In this document: positions 10,396 to 20,752 of the stretch, piece by piece
Position numbering within the stretch: the first letter of the stretch is position 1
Layout: every line of letters starts with the position of its first letter
Source of the DNA: Hydractinia symbiolongicarpus
Taxonomy: Eukaryota; Cnidaria; Hydrozoa; Anthoathecata; Hydractiniidae
Assembly (NCBI RefSeq): GCF_029227915.1
Contig: NC_079875.1
Location: forward strand, 29,572,001 to 29,636,000
DNA length: 64,000 bases
Direction: 5' to 3'
Notes under the pieces: generated by a model
Seen by the model: the letters and a program-made list of their open reading frames with translations, nothing else
The model's database searches: none
What the model was told of the DNA's origin: nothing
Position numbers and translations under genes: made by a program

Positions 10396-11195
10396 ATGGG
10401 ATCAGGTAAAAGATTTAAATTTGAGAGAGCTAGAAAAAGACGTTACTATGAGAGAAAAAATGTTTCTGGGACAGATTCAAGTGCACAAACACATGAGGAA
10501 TTGAACGAAAATCCAGATGAAAATACACAACAACCTGAAGATCCACATTCTAACTATGAATGCAACATACTGATCGACACAGACCTTCTGCTTGGGTTAC
10601 TCTACGTTGTAGCTAAATGCCCTAGCTGCACTTCTGCGATCAAAATTCAGCATGATGTAGAAAAGAAGAAAGGACTTTCGCATGCTCTGTTTCTGAAATG
10701 TAATAAATGTGATTGGGAAATGAATTTTAAAACTTCCTGTGAAGTATTACAAGAAGACAGAGGGAGAGGTAGGAAGTCATATGAAATCAACTATCGAGCC
10801 ATTGTGGTCATATTGCCATGAAAACATTTTGCGCAATAATGAATATGCCACAACCAATGAACTTAGATTCTTTTGAATCCATAAATAAAGAATTACATAA
10901 TTCTTATGTTGCCACAGCCAGGAATTCAATGGTTAAAGCTGCAAATGAAATCAGAAAAGAAATGCTGAAAGACAATTTTGATGACAATACAATTGTCAAT
11001 ATAGAAGCAAGTACGGATGGATCTTGGCAGGGTCGAGGTTATGCATCCTTAAATGGAGTCATGACAGAGATATCACAAGTGTCGACGTTGACGTTCTCTC
11101 AAAATCTTGTATATCATGCAATGTTTGGGAGAAGAGAAAGCAATCTGAGGGGTACGCAAAGCCTATTGTTTGATCCTGAAAGTGATGAAATTTAA
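10396..11195 (+). pseudogene. Mutator-like transposase N-terminal part, frameshifted and truncated
   Basis: Starts MGSGKRFKFERARKRRYY. A zinc-ribbon-like stretch follows (CPSC near residue 75, then CNKCDWEM about 25 residues later), then YEINYRAIVVI with a stop. In the overlapping frame from 10818 it resumes as AMKTFCAIMNMPQPM..MVKAANEIRKEM..STDGSWQGRGYASLNGVM. This order (zinc ribbon, FCGIMNMPxP-like motif, DGSWQxRGxxSLNGV) is the hallmark of the animal Mutator-like transposase domain family as I know it. One 1-nt frameshift sits near 10810, and the remainder of the catalytic domain is missing after NGVM; the last 40 residues are unrelated. A second fragment of the same family is at 42118-42469. 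Confidence 0.7.
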
Positions 11196-11199
11196 GGAA

Positions 11200-12640
11200 A
11201 AATAAATAGGAAAGTCATGTCGTCAAAAAAAAAAAAAAAATATTAAACCATGATTTGCAAGTATCAATTAAAAGAGACTGTCGTTAAGAAACTGACAGGT
11301 GGACATTACTACCGCTTAAAAAAAGTTTAAATGTTACTATTTTGTGGTCCTTTTTCAGAATAGCTACTAGTAAAAAGGAATAAGAATAAGAAGAACGATA
11401 GACACCACAAAAGAAGATAATAGTTGACCAGTTTCAAAAGTGCTGTTCAAAGAAAAGGCAAAAATCGTATCATTGAAAAAAACAAAGGAAATCTGTAAAA
11501 CAAAGGAAATCCATCAATCAATTTCAAAAGCAGTAATATATGGTTCTCGTTCTGGAAGTGGTTAACTTGTTTTTGAACACTACGATTTTTTAGTAGAGAT
11601 ATGGGGTGGACCTGCCACTTCTAAACGATTGCCTTTTGGCATAAACAGTTCATTTTTTCTCACAGATAACACATGAGGAAATTAATGACAATAGCAGTAG
11701 TAGTGACGATGAAAGAAACAATTAAATACTGTGTGTAAGATTCAGTCTGTTGCGAATGAGATAATCCATTGTCAACTCTTGGATTAGGTTGCTGGTAGAT
11801 ACTGTGGATAATAAATATTTTGTAGCCGTACATGTTGTTTAGTTTGATTCTCTCATCTCTTGAAGTAAAATTTGGTGGAATGCATCCCCTTTCATCCCTT
11901 TTTTAACATGCAAATCTTTGAATAAAGGTGCAATGACTATTGAGAAATGCAAAGCATGTTTACTTTTTCAGGTGAGAGTTCTTTAGCAAAACGGATGGCT
12001 ATCTTTGATCACTTGAGAGTGTACGTTGAAGCAAACACCCTTTCCTAAACATGAGAATCGATGATTGATTTGCTTAGCTGGATAACTTTTTTATTTCACG
12101 CGAGGGAAATGCGAAATGCAATGAGTTGATGACTAGTTTTCTTAATAATAGCCGTATTTTGTCTGTATCTGCGCGGGCCATTATGTTCTCTATAAGCGAT
12201 AACTAGTACTTATGTATACTAAAATAGGTTTTCAATATAATTATTAAGCCCCAGTAACTTATTAACACTTATTTGCATGTAATGTAAATAAGAATATTTC
12301 TCAAAACTTTTGTTATTTGACTACATATTTGTCGTAAAAATCTAATTTTGTTAATTTATAAAAAAAGTAATAATTTAAAGAGTTACGTCATTTTTTTTTT
12401 TTTTTTTAAGTAGAATACTGGATTTTAGTCATTTTTAAGGGAAATAATATCGATGTTTCAAATTTACACTTAACAGTATGTACTTTTATTTAAAAATTTT
12501 GTGAACTCCCGAAATGATTAATTGAATGCAAGTAAACCTGACTTTTGCCAAGACTGCGCAGAATTAGGATCGATCTCAATTTTCCTGATGCTTGTTTAAA
12601 AAGGTGTTAATGTTAAAGTCATCTTTTCAGTCCTTATTCG
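11200..12640. other. Non-coding part of the inverted composite repeat
   Basis: AT-rich with runs of A/T (for example at 11228-11240 and 12391-12408). No frame is supported; its identity as a repeat comes from the right arm. Confidence 0.6.
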
Positions 12641-12837
12641 AATCAAAATGGCCCAAACGATTTTGCCCATTAACAAAAACGTCAAGAATGCGTTGAAATT
12701 GCCAAAGATCCAACAATTCGAAAAAAAGGCATTGTATTGTTTAACAAAGAACAATCAGCAAATGGTTCTTCCAAATATCAAAGTAAACAAGATAACAAAA
12801 AAGACAAATAAGTCAGAAACATTGTGGTTCCATGTAA

Positions 12838-13191
12838 TATTGCAATCAAAATGACCAACAATGATTATATTTATTAAACAATATATTTCGGAAATTTATT
12901 CCATCTTCAGGTCTAAAATATAAAAAACATATTCAATAAAAACTGTTAAAAACATTAAAATAATAAAGTTTATTTATCATACATATCATACATAGCATCA
13001 TACACTGTACACAAATCAGAAAAAAGCTGATGGTAATTAAATCGTAATTACCCACGTCATAATTAAAATTTAATCACCAGCGGCCTGAATCTATATTCAT
13101 CCTTTGTATTCAAAGATGGTTTCAATTGATTGATGAAAAGAGCCTCTAAAGTCATTAAATGATACATTGATTTTGAGTTTGAGCACAAGAT
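12838..13191. repeat. Left inverted terminal repeat of Penelope-like element
   Basis: A 354-bp reverse complement of 14315-14668 with very few differences. It begins TATTGCAATCAAAATG and ends GAGTTTGAGCACAAGAT. Because it contains the inverted C-terminal coding segment, a minus-strand frame here (13063 onwards) repeats the last residues of the element's own protein. Confidence 0.88.
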
Positions 13192-14443
13192 ATCCGATCT
13201 AATTACACATCTCCAACTTGCAGAAAATGAGGAACTTGTGAGTTTTGACGTCACATCCCTATATACAAATGTACCACTGAACGAAGCAATTGATGATTGT
13301 ACCAGTCTTTTATATTCTGGAAAATACGAAAAACCTCCAGTAGATCGAGAAACTTTTCATAAATTAACCTTACTATGTAGTAGCAATGTAGTTATGTCGA
13401 CTCATGATGGATATTACCAACAAGTCGATGGATTGGCAATGGGGAGCCCACCAGCTCCAATGCTTGCTAATGGTTGGCTCAGTAAATTTGACGATATTAT
13501 CAAGGGAGATGCTGATTTATTCGCGAGATATATGGACGATATTATCAGAAATATCAACAAAGATAAGATCCAGGAAAAGTTGAATGAGATTAATAATATT
13601 CACCCATCACTAAAGTTTACTATCGAGCGTGAAAACAATGGAGAAATTGCATTTCTAGACATGTCTATAAAAAGAACACACGGAAACCTTGTCTCAAAGT
13701 GGTATACAAAACCAACTGACACTGGTTTAACACTAAATTTCCACGCCCTTGCACCAAAACAATACAAGAGATCGGTTGTGTCTGGACTTGTACATAGAGT
13801 CTATAGAGCTTGTAGCAGTTGGGAAACATTTCATGAAAGTCTGAAAAAGGCTAAAGGAATTCTAGATAACAACCAATATCCCGCTGAATTCTACGACCCC
13901 ATTATTTCAGACACATTGAGAAAAATCATTGAAAAGCCGATTCCACAAACTGATCAGGACGAAAAAGAAAAAGAAAAAGAAGAAGAGGAAACAGAAGAAA
14001 AATTGTTATTTATTCAGTATCGTGGTAAAGTTTCGGATAATTTCAAACGAACGCTTAACAACATCAAAGCTCCGTGCAGAATTATATTCACGCTGAATAA
14101 ACTGAAAAGCTGTCTACCATCACTAAAGCCAACAGTCGAAAAATCTTTGATAAGTGGCGTAGTATATAAATTTTCATGTCCAAGATGTTCGTCTTGCTAT
14201 GTCGGTCAAACAAGCCGTCATTTGATATGTCGTTTCAAAGAACATCGACGAAATGGCCCGGTTGCGGATCATTGGAAAGAATGCGAACGTGAATTGTCGA
14301 TTGATGACGTAACGATCTTGTGCTCAAACTCAAAATCAATGTATCATTTAATGACTTTAGAGGCTCTTTTCATCAATCAATTGAAACCATCTTTGAATAC
14401 AAAGGATGAATATAGATTCAGGCCGCTGGTGATTAAATTTTAA
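13192..14443 (+). CDS. Penelope-like reverse transcriptase with GIY-YIG endonuclease, N-terminally truncated
   Basis: The frame is open from the inverted-repeat junction (about 13192); the first ATG is at 13238. RT motifs: SFDVTSLYTNVPL (first catalytic Asp), DGLAMGSPPAPMLAN, ARYMDDII (YMDD catalytic pair), FLDMSIKR and SKWYTKPTDTG, all characteristic of Penelope RTs, which are relatives of telomerase. A Lys/Glu-rich linker near residue 245 leads to the GIY-YIG nuclease (VVYKFSCPRCSSCYVGQTSRHL, then RFKEHRR). The N-terminal RT motifs are missing, exactly at the repeat junction, so this copy is 5'-truncated. The remaining 401+ codons have no stop, which suggests youth. The enzyme would copy element RNA at a nick made by its own endonuclease in the nucleus. 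Confidence 0.92.
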
Positions 14444-14668
14444 TTATGACGTGGGTAATTACGATTTAATTACCATCAGCTTTTTTCTGATTTGTGTACA
14501 GTGTATGATGCTATGTATGATATGTATGATAAAAAAACTTTATTATTTTAATGTTTTTAACAGTTTTTACTGAATATGTTTTTTATATTTTAGACCTGAA
14601 GATGGAATAAATTTCCGAAATATATTGTTTAATAAATATAATCATTGTTGGTCATTTTGATTGCAATA
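14315..14668. repeat. Right inverted terminal repeat of Penelope-like element
   Basis: Carries the last codons of the RT frame (stop at 14441-14443) and about 225 bp of 3' untranslated sequence. The reverse complement is at 12838-13191. Confidence 0.88.
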
Positions 14669-15159
14669 AAAAAGACAAACCTTCGTCTCTATTGTGATGT
14701 TATTGCCATGAAGGAAAATTACTCCAGGCACAAAAAGAAATGCGTTGCAATGACAAATGGTCTGTTCCACTGTCATTACTTAAAATGGAGGAGCATGAAA
14801 GAGAATATGAGTAACTACATCGCAATGCAGATATAACTAGCCTTTTAAGACAGGGATATTAATGAAAAAGCAGGTTTTGCTCCAAAGAATAAGAAGCAAC
14901 TGGAAAACTTCTGTATTCTGCCTTTTACAGGGATGATAGAAAATCTCATGGATTTCGGCTGTACTGAAACAAACACCTATGAACGTGGAAACATAAGGAT
15001 TAGTTAAATTCACTCATGCTTTGGATCTTTTTCGGACCCTTGAGTAAACATCCCCTGCCTCCTGCAGGACACCAGCCACATTCATTGACACCATCCGCCG
15101 AAACCAAGAACTTTTGTTAAACGTTGCAAAAAGAAGAGTTGACAACATAACTATTATCC

Positions 15160-15222
15160 TTGAAAAAGGGAGATCTTTCACTGTGTTTCGATCTTCAGAG
15201 GGGGTAGCCTCTACAATTTTAA
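15160..15222 (+). repeat. Probable 3'-end scrap of the USP-carrying LINE
   Basis: CTTGAAAAAGGGAGATC followed about 25 bp later by AGAGGGGGTAGCCTCT resembles the 3' ends at 26341-26412 and 54165-54230 (CTTGTAAAAAGGGAGAATTG, then a CTAGAGG..CCTCTAG hairpin). Short and diverged. Confidence 0.35.
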
Positions 15223-15224
15223 CT

Positions 15225-16519
15225 TTAAGGGTCGTTATACCTGTTCCATCATCACAGCTTGCTGTCTTGTTATCTCATAATCATTTGGAATAGTATTTTT
15301 CCTCCCTGTAGCTATTAACATCGCTATGGCGTTGGTCCCTAGCTATTGAATATAACTATATGTAAATATTTATATAATGGGTTATACCTAATGTAGTCTG
15401 AACTTTTCTATGGCAAATAATTAAATTGAATTGAAAAATGGTTAAAATAGTCGAAAAGCTAGTCATTGAAGACGACAGTTCAGATGAGGGGGAAAAAGCT
15501 GGAGGTGTGGATAATGACGAGAAAATCATTTCTGAAGAAAAAAGTTATGTAATGTGAGGCTATAAAACTAGCAATAAAGAACCAATGTATATATATGTAT
15601 ATGTTGATCTAGCTAAGGACACATGGGAATCTGTCTTTTCTAACTGATGGAGTGTACAGGCATGGTCAATGGGTGGGGAGCTTTCTAAAATAACCAGTCC
15701 CGCATGTGTTCTGACAACAAGAAGATGTACATCTCTAAAACCAGACTTGTGTTTTCCGCGTTTGGACTCAATTGGCCACACTAGGCTTTCAAAAAAATAC
15801 TTACAAAACAACTGTTCATTCTGTATTAAGACATAAAATATAATTTGTAATGTGGGAAACTCTTTCAGCAAGAGAAAAATGAAAATATATAATACAGGGC
15901 GAATTTGACCGTATTTGCTCTGCATGGAGTCTTGTGGGTCCCGCGCACGCTATTTTATCCAGAAATACGAAAAATCGTGTAGCAAAACCGTATGCTAAGG
16001 ACGGTATACTTGGAGACGGGTATAAATTTCAATCGCATTTTGGCAAGTATCGACTTCAATTTCGATCCGTTGAAACCTTTATCATAACTAAATAGCTTAA
16101 AACTGACTCTAACACACCACATCTTGCATTGCTTTACCATATGCATTGAGTGTTTCCTCAGACTCATAACATCTTATTTCATAATTTACTCTTGATTTAT
16201 GTCACTAATGCATTTGGAAAGCTTAAAGCGTAAAAGCTTCTTTTCCGTGTTCGATTACCAGAAATTTACCATGTTGGTCGATAAATAGCAGGGGCGGATC
16301 TAGCAAATTTTCTTTCCTACTAAGAAAATTTGAATATACAGCTGGGGGTCTTGGTAAAACGGGCTTTGCGAACCCTGAAATAGGCTTAAACGGGGACAAA
16401 AAACAACCTCGTATGCAGACGTTTTAGACCTTGATAACAGAAACGAAACATTCTCATAAACGCCGCAGCTCCGCATAAACACTTCAAATAGAAAAAGAAT
16501 GACAACTTAAATGTATTTC
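15225..16519. other. Mostly non-coding; possible decayed minus-strand exons
   Basis: A short plus-strand acidic frame begins at ATG 15439 (MVKIVEKLVIEDDSSDEGE) and ends by 15560; it is not supported by anything else. On the minus strand, 15560-15925 and 15955-16190 hold splice-acceptor-like sites and plausible fragments (FRDVHLLVVRTHAGLVILE; YESEETLNAYGKAMQDVV). These could be downstream exons of the OTU-like gene split by the gypsy insertion, but I cannot confirm it. Confidence 0.3.
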
Positions 16520-16592
16520 GTTAGCATAAATCATTTTTAGACTGTTTCGCGACAAACTTGCAGACAGACATATTGAGAATATCTTCCATAGA
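16520..16592 (-). pseudogene. Downstream half of the OTU-like exon, beyond the gypsy insertion
   Basis: Read leftwards from the target duplication (TCTAT, 16592-16588) this continues the frame interrupted at 24881: removing the element and one TSD copy gives ..LLESLFKS then MEDILNMSVCKFVAKQ without a shift, until a TAA near 16520. The in-frame continuity supports insertion into a coding exon. Where the exon truly ends is not clear. Confidence 0.5.
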
Positions 16593-16751
16593 TGTATAAG
16601 GATGAGATCAATAACTGAGACAATGTTGTGACTTGTTGATATGCTATAATTTTAAATAATAATAAATGCTAGATCATAACGAGTAGAGTTCACTAAATAT
16701 ACTAAATGATGGACACGAGTAATTTCGTGTGTAAATGTCTATTTTATAACA
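16593..16751 (-). repeat. 3' LTR of gypsy element
   Basis: About 159 bp, TG..CA on the minus strand. The U5-side 100 bp (TGTATAAGGATGAGATC.. on the plus strand to GAGTAGAGTTC) matches the 5' LTR with a few changes. The remaining about 58 bp (U3 start) is only vaguely similar to the 5' LTR. The pol stop codon (16741-16739) lies inside it. Confidence 0.8.
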
Positions 16752-18336
16752 TAGTCTTTAAATCTTTCTGGTGGTCTTCTAGTGCGTGTTGATCGTCTCG
16801 TTTGGATGACGGGTGTCGGAGGGCAGACGATTGATGGTGGAGTGTCTGCCTGAGTTGTCTCTTGTTCAGTTAGAATTGTTTCTGGTTGATTGATTGCTGG
16901 TAGATCTGTCCCGTTAGTACTGGGAAGATGTTCTTCTTTTGTTTGTTGGAGAATGTCTGAATCGATGATATCGTTGCGTGTTTCGTTTGGTATTGGGCGT
17001 AAAAACTGTCTATTACGTAATGTTGTACGGCGGCTGCCATCGACTACAACACGGTATTGTCGATGGGGTAAACTTTCGCTGATTACCCCGGTCTTTTCCC
17101 ATCGAAGCGGGGCGTTACCAGTTTGGTTCTGAATGGAAAAGTGTCTCTAACTTTCAAAACAGGGAGTTGTCGTTGTGATGTCGTGCAAGCATGTTGGTGT
17201 CTTCTCGTAAAAGTGTTCTCGCGAATATCGGCTAAGTCAATCCATTCTTTCCGGAAACGTCTTGGTGCTGGAAGATGGTCTCTGATGTGGCGTCCAAATA
17301 GGAGCTCAGGTGAGACACCCATGTCTGGTGATGGAGTGTTTCGGTACAGGAGAAGGGCTTTGGCGACATTATCGGTGTCCAGTGACCCAGATTGACTAAT
17401 ATTGGTCGTTAATATTCGTTTGACAGTCTTAACTGCGGCTTCTGCTCGTCCGTTGCTTTGGGGGTAGCCGACAGATGATACTCGATGTGAAACGTTCCAA
17501 GATCGTAGAAAGTTTTCGAACTCGTGAGATGTAAATGGCGGACCCCCGTCTGATGACAGTTCTTCGGGGACGCCAAAATTTGTGAAATATCTTCGAAGAA
17601 TGTTTACAACCGTGGTAGCTGTAGCATCAGGTTTCGTTGAGGCTACCTCTGGCCAACCGGAGAAGCGATCTGCGTAGACTATATAAAGACGCCCTGCCAT
17701 GTGAAATAGATCGGCAGCTGTCTGTTGGAATGGATAAATCGGTGGATCGGGGACTTCCGGTGTATCTTTGCGATGTGAGGGAGCGATTTGGTTGCATCGG
17801 GTGCATTGACTTCTGTGGTTTTGTATGTGTGAGCTCATTTGTGGCCAGAAGAATCGTCTTTTTGCATTTTCTCTCATTGCGCTGACGCCTTGGTGTCCGA
17901 TGTGTAACTCTTCTAGTAGGGTACGTCGAAGAGCGCGTGGTATCAGGACGCGATCTTCAAGCATAATTAGATTGTCTACACAATATAAGTCATTTTTCAA
18001 TCTCCAGTAGGGTAAGATATGTTGTGGTAAAATTTCTTTGTTGGTTGGAAATCCCTCGAGAATTGTACGGTGGAGATCTTTGTACTTGGCGTCTTCAGAT
18101 GCTTTGCGTGAGATGTCCTCAAGGGAACACGAGTTGTTTTGGTTGAAACAGAGGTGGATAGAAGCCGAGATAGTAGCCTCGATCTTATCAGAGGTGTTTG
18201 ACGGTGGTGAAAGCGGTATCCGGGACATGAAGTTTGCTCCTACGTTTTTCTTGCCCGGGATGTGGATTACTTGGAAGTTATACATTAGAGTCTTTTCTCT
18301 GATGTCTAACAGTCTTGGGTTTTTTAGCTCGAACAA
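16739..18336 (-). pseudogene. Gypsy integrase with C-terminal tail (outer copy)
   Basis: The piece 18336-17083 holds, in order: the zinc-binding HHCC region (HIGHQGVSAMRENAKRRFFWP, then CTRCNQIAPSH), and the DDE core (ADLFHMAGRLYIVYADRFSGW with the first Asp, LSSDGGPPFTSHEF with the second Asp, NGRAEAAVKTVKRIL with the Glu). Near 17100 a 1-nt shift ends it (..DGKRPG); the other frame continues (EKTGVISESLPHRQYRVVV, then a Pro-rich tail PPTPVIQTRRPPERFKDYVIK) to a TAG at 16741-16739. Integrase would insert element cDNA into host DNA; this one needs the shift repaired. Only this copy has the full domain, because the inner copy is cut at the duplication joint. Confidence 0.85.
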
Positions 18337-20080
18337 TCTCTTTTGTTAAATATTGGTACCAGAGACTCGTGGTCGACGGCGATAATTAGGTTAGGGCATC
18401 CCATTACAAACATTCGGCAAGATTGTAAGGCGAATAGTAAAGCGAGTGCTTCGCCTTCGACTGGTGCGTATCCGCTCTCTGCGGGGGATGTGAAGCGAGA
18501 ACCAGCGTAGCATGTTTTCCAGTGGTTTTCTCCGCACGTTGGCTTAATCGAAGGACACGAACAATGTTTTTGGAGAAGGGTGAAGCCGATACCAGTCTTG
18601 CTCCAGTCAGTCGTGACGCAGGTTTGTCGGTATATCTCGAAAGAGCGAACGCCTTCATCGATGCTGTCGAGGATCTTTTGTTTGGATTCTTGAAATACGC
18701 GCTCTAACGTCTCATCCCAATAGAATTTTCCATCATGTTTCAAGAGTTCTCTGAACGGAGTCATGACGGGTGCTTGTGCGAAGGCGTAGGAGACTTGGTT
18801 TACTAAGCCGAACCATGATCGAACACCGGTGATGTTGGTCGGCGATGGAAAGTTTTTAATGCCTTTTAAGATTTTTTGGTTTGGTTTGTAACCATGTGGT
18901 GTGATAACAAAACCAGCGAATTCAACGGTGTGTTTCGCGAATTGAAATTTCTCGGGATTAAACACTATCCCTTTGTTGGCACATAGTGTAATGTAGTTCA
19001 TTGTGTGCCAAAATGCTGTTGCGATGTCAGAGTCCCAAAGGATCGAGTCGTCTACACAACGTTGGACACGGGGAAAGTCATTTGTTATATCGTCAAAGCG
19101 TTTCGTATACCCGTCTCCAGATCCATGGAATCCTTGTGGTGCTCGGAGGTAGCGGTATCTGCCCCATTCGGTGATGAATGTCGTTGCTTCTTTTGCGTCG
19201 TTGGCTAATGGAACGCTGTGGTATCCGTTCCAGGCGTCGAGGGTTGTCTTTTTTGGTTTGCGGTGGAACTACACTTACGATGTTGAAGGGTGATTGGCTG
19301 TAATGAGTTTCTCGTTTGGTAGATGCGTTTAGTTTTTGCAAATCTACTGTTCGACGGGGAGTGCCGTCGTTCTTGGGAACGGTAATCATCCGAGAACACC
19401 AGTTTGTAGGTGTCCTGGTTGGGACTGGTTCGACTATCCCCAAGTTTACATCTTGATCGAGTTGGTCTTTGACGGATTCTTTCCAGTGATGTGGTACTGG
19501 TATTGGTTTATGAACAGAGACGGGTTTTCGTCCTCACGAAATTGGATTTTTAATGGTTCGCCTGTCATCACTTGTAGCTTTTGGTGTTTGCAAGTGTTAA
19601 ATGCACTACTCGAAAAGTATGTTTTGATCCAAACCTCTAATTGTTCTGTATACTCTGGTGTCGCTGGAAACGGAATCGTGTCAGGTATGGGTGGACATGG
19701 TAACGACGTGGACATCCGCACTCGGCAACGGAGTCGTCTGGTGAGTCTGTTGCATTCAGTTGGCTGGTTGCAATCTGCTCCGGGAAGGTAGAGTGTACGA
19801 TGTTCAACTTTTTCAGTGCTGTTTTTGATAGAAAAAATCCTTTAACTTTGTCACATAAGTAAACAATTTCTGTGGTGGTCGATGTACCGACGGTGATGTC
19901 AGCAATGATTGCGCCTTTAATACTGATGTCGTTATTGTTCACAGCGCGGAGACGATGTCGAGTTTTTATCAAAGCGTTTTTACTACAATTCAATTGTGAA
20001 AGCAGTTCTATTCCTGCTGTACATGTTTGAGCGCCAGTATCAGCGATGGCGCTAACTCTGGTAGGTTGAAGTTTATTCAA
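18324..20080 (-). pseudogene. Gypsy protease-RT-RNase H, unit A
   Basis: Protease begins near 20080 (VSAIADTGAQTCTAG, active-site DTG). RT starts around 19720 (MGIVEPVPTRTPTNWCSRM at 19443) and is broken by a six-base T run at 19249-19254 (minus-strand A6) that shifts frame by one; beyond it the other frame gives WNGYHSVPL, then CVDDSILW (catalytic VDD) and GIVFNPEKFQFAKHTVEFAG from 19001. RNase H follows (CVTTDWSKTGIGFTLLQ). This polyprotein would cut Gag-Pol and copy RNA to DNA. It matches the gypsy lineage common in cnidarians and molluscs. Confidence 0.85.
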
Positions 20081-20212
20081 AGAAAACGATTTACAAAGTT
20101 TCTGATGTGCAGATGAGTTGAGTGAAATAGATATATTTACTGTTGGCTGTGGGGATGGTTTTTGTTCGATGAATTTATCATTTTCCCATTGTCCGTGAGG
20201 TACGCCATCTAG

Positions 20213-20752
20213 TCAGAAGGACTTGGTGATGCTACCAAGGAAGGAAGTTTCGGCTGGGTCGGATGGAACTGGGGCGTCTTGAATGGCGTTCGTCTTACTG
20301 CTCATGCAAACATTCGCGAAATGGTTAAGTTTTCCACAGTTATTACATTTTTTGCCTTGTGCTGGGCATTGCTCTCTTCCTTTTGGATGACGGTTGTGTC
20401 CACATCCTATGCATTTTCGATCCCCTTCCTGATAGTTTGGGCGATTGTTGCCTTGTGACTTCTGTCTTAAGTCACTACGTTTGTAGCGTTGGTAGTCGGA
20501 TTTGACGCCGCTTACATCTGATTGGGCGGGCAATGATGGTTTGAAGTGCTCCGTGGCTTGGGCGGTTGCTTCGAGTGTAAGGAGGTGGTCTGTCATTTGG
20601 GTAAGTGTCTCTATGGAAGTCATTTCACTTAAGATCTTTGTGCGATGGGAGGAGCTCAATAATCCTGCTATGATTTGCGACATAATCATATTTTCGGAAT
20701 ACGATATTTCACAGTTTTGGTCATCGCAGTCACATTTACGTGAAAAGTTGCA
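20213..20752 (-). pseudogene. Truncated Gag C-terminus at the duplication joint
   Basis: Continues from the joint at 20752/20753, where the integrase zinc region of unit B runs abruptly into Gag sequence. It contains the C-terminal Gag half with a Cys/His-rich pair (CIGCGHNRHPKGREQC and CNNCGKLNHFANVC, the latter a CCHC knuckle for RNA binding). It lacks the N-terminal half, so it is a by-product of the duplication. Confidence 0.85.

Larger units (their letters stand above)
12797..14679 (+). mobile_element. Penelope-like element with inverted terminal repeats
   Basis: A 12-bp target duplication (AAAAAAGACAAA at 12797-12808 and 14668-14679) flanks the insertion. The same host site is uninterrupted in the inverted copy near 28275-28300, which shows the empty site. 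Two 354-bp inverted repeats (12838-13191 and 14315-14668) border an RT plus GIY-YIG frame. Inverted terminal copies with a short unmatched left extension (12809-12837) are typical of Penelope-like elements. The left repeat is an inverted copy of the 3' end, including the last 43 codons of the frame. Confidence 0.9.
11160..15120 (+). repeat. Left arm of a large diverged inverted repeat
   Basis: Stretches here recur in reverse complement at 26890-29335. Examples are TGTTTGATCCTGAAAGTG near 11169 (its complement near 29308), the AACTTATTAACACTT block near 12250 (complement near 28828), the segment coding KLPKIQQFEKKALYCL near 12690 (complement near 28390), and the tail 14830-15120 (complement 26900-27200). 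Divergence is visible but alignment is clear by eye. The left arm is interrupted by the Penelope-like insertion at 12797-14679 and lacks about 930 bp present in the right arm (27228-28155). Within it, 12648-12815 and 14670-14835 are two halves of one short frame of unknown function (ENYSRHKKKCVAM suggests a zinc-finger-like piece). Confidence 0.75.

Noticed and set aside
13063-13254. Separate minus-strand gene of 63 codons
   Set aside because: It is the inverted terminal copy of the Penelope protein C-terminus, not an independent gene.
14591-14645. Annotating a hammerhead ribozyme as a feature
   Set aside because: Core words are present but stem I does not pair; kept only as a low-interest finding.
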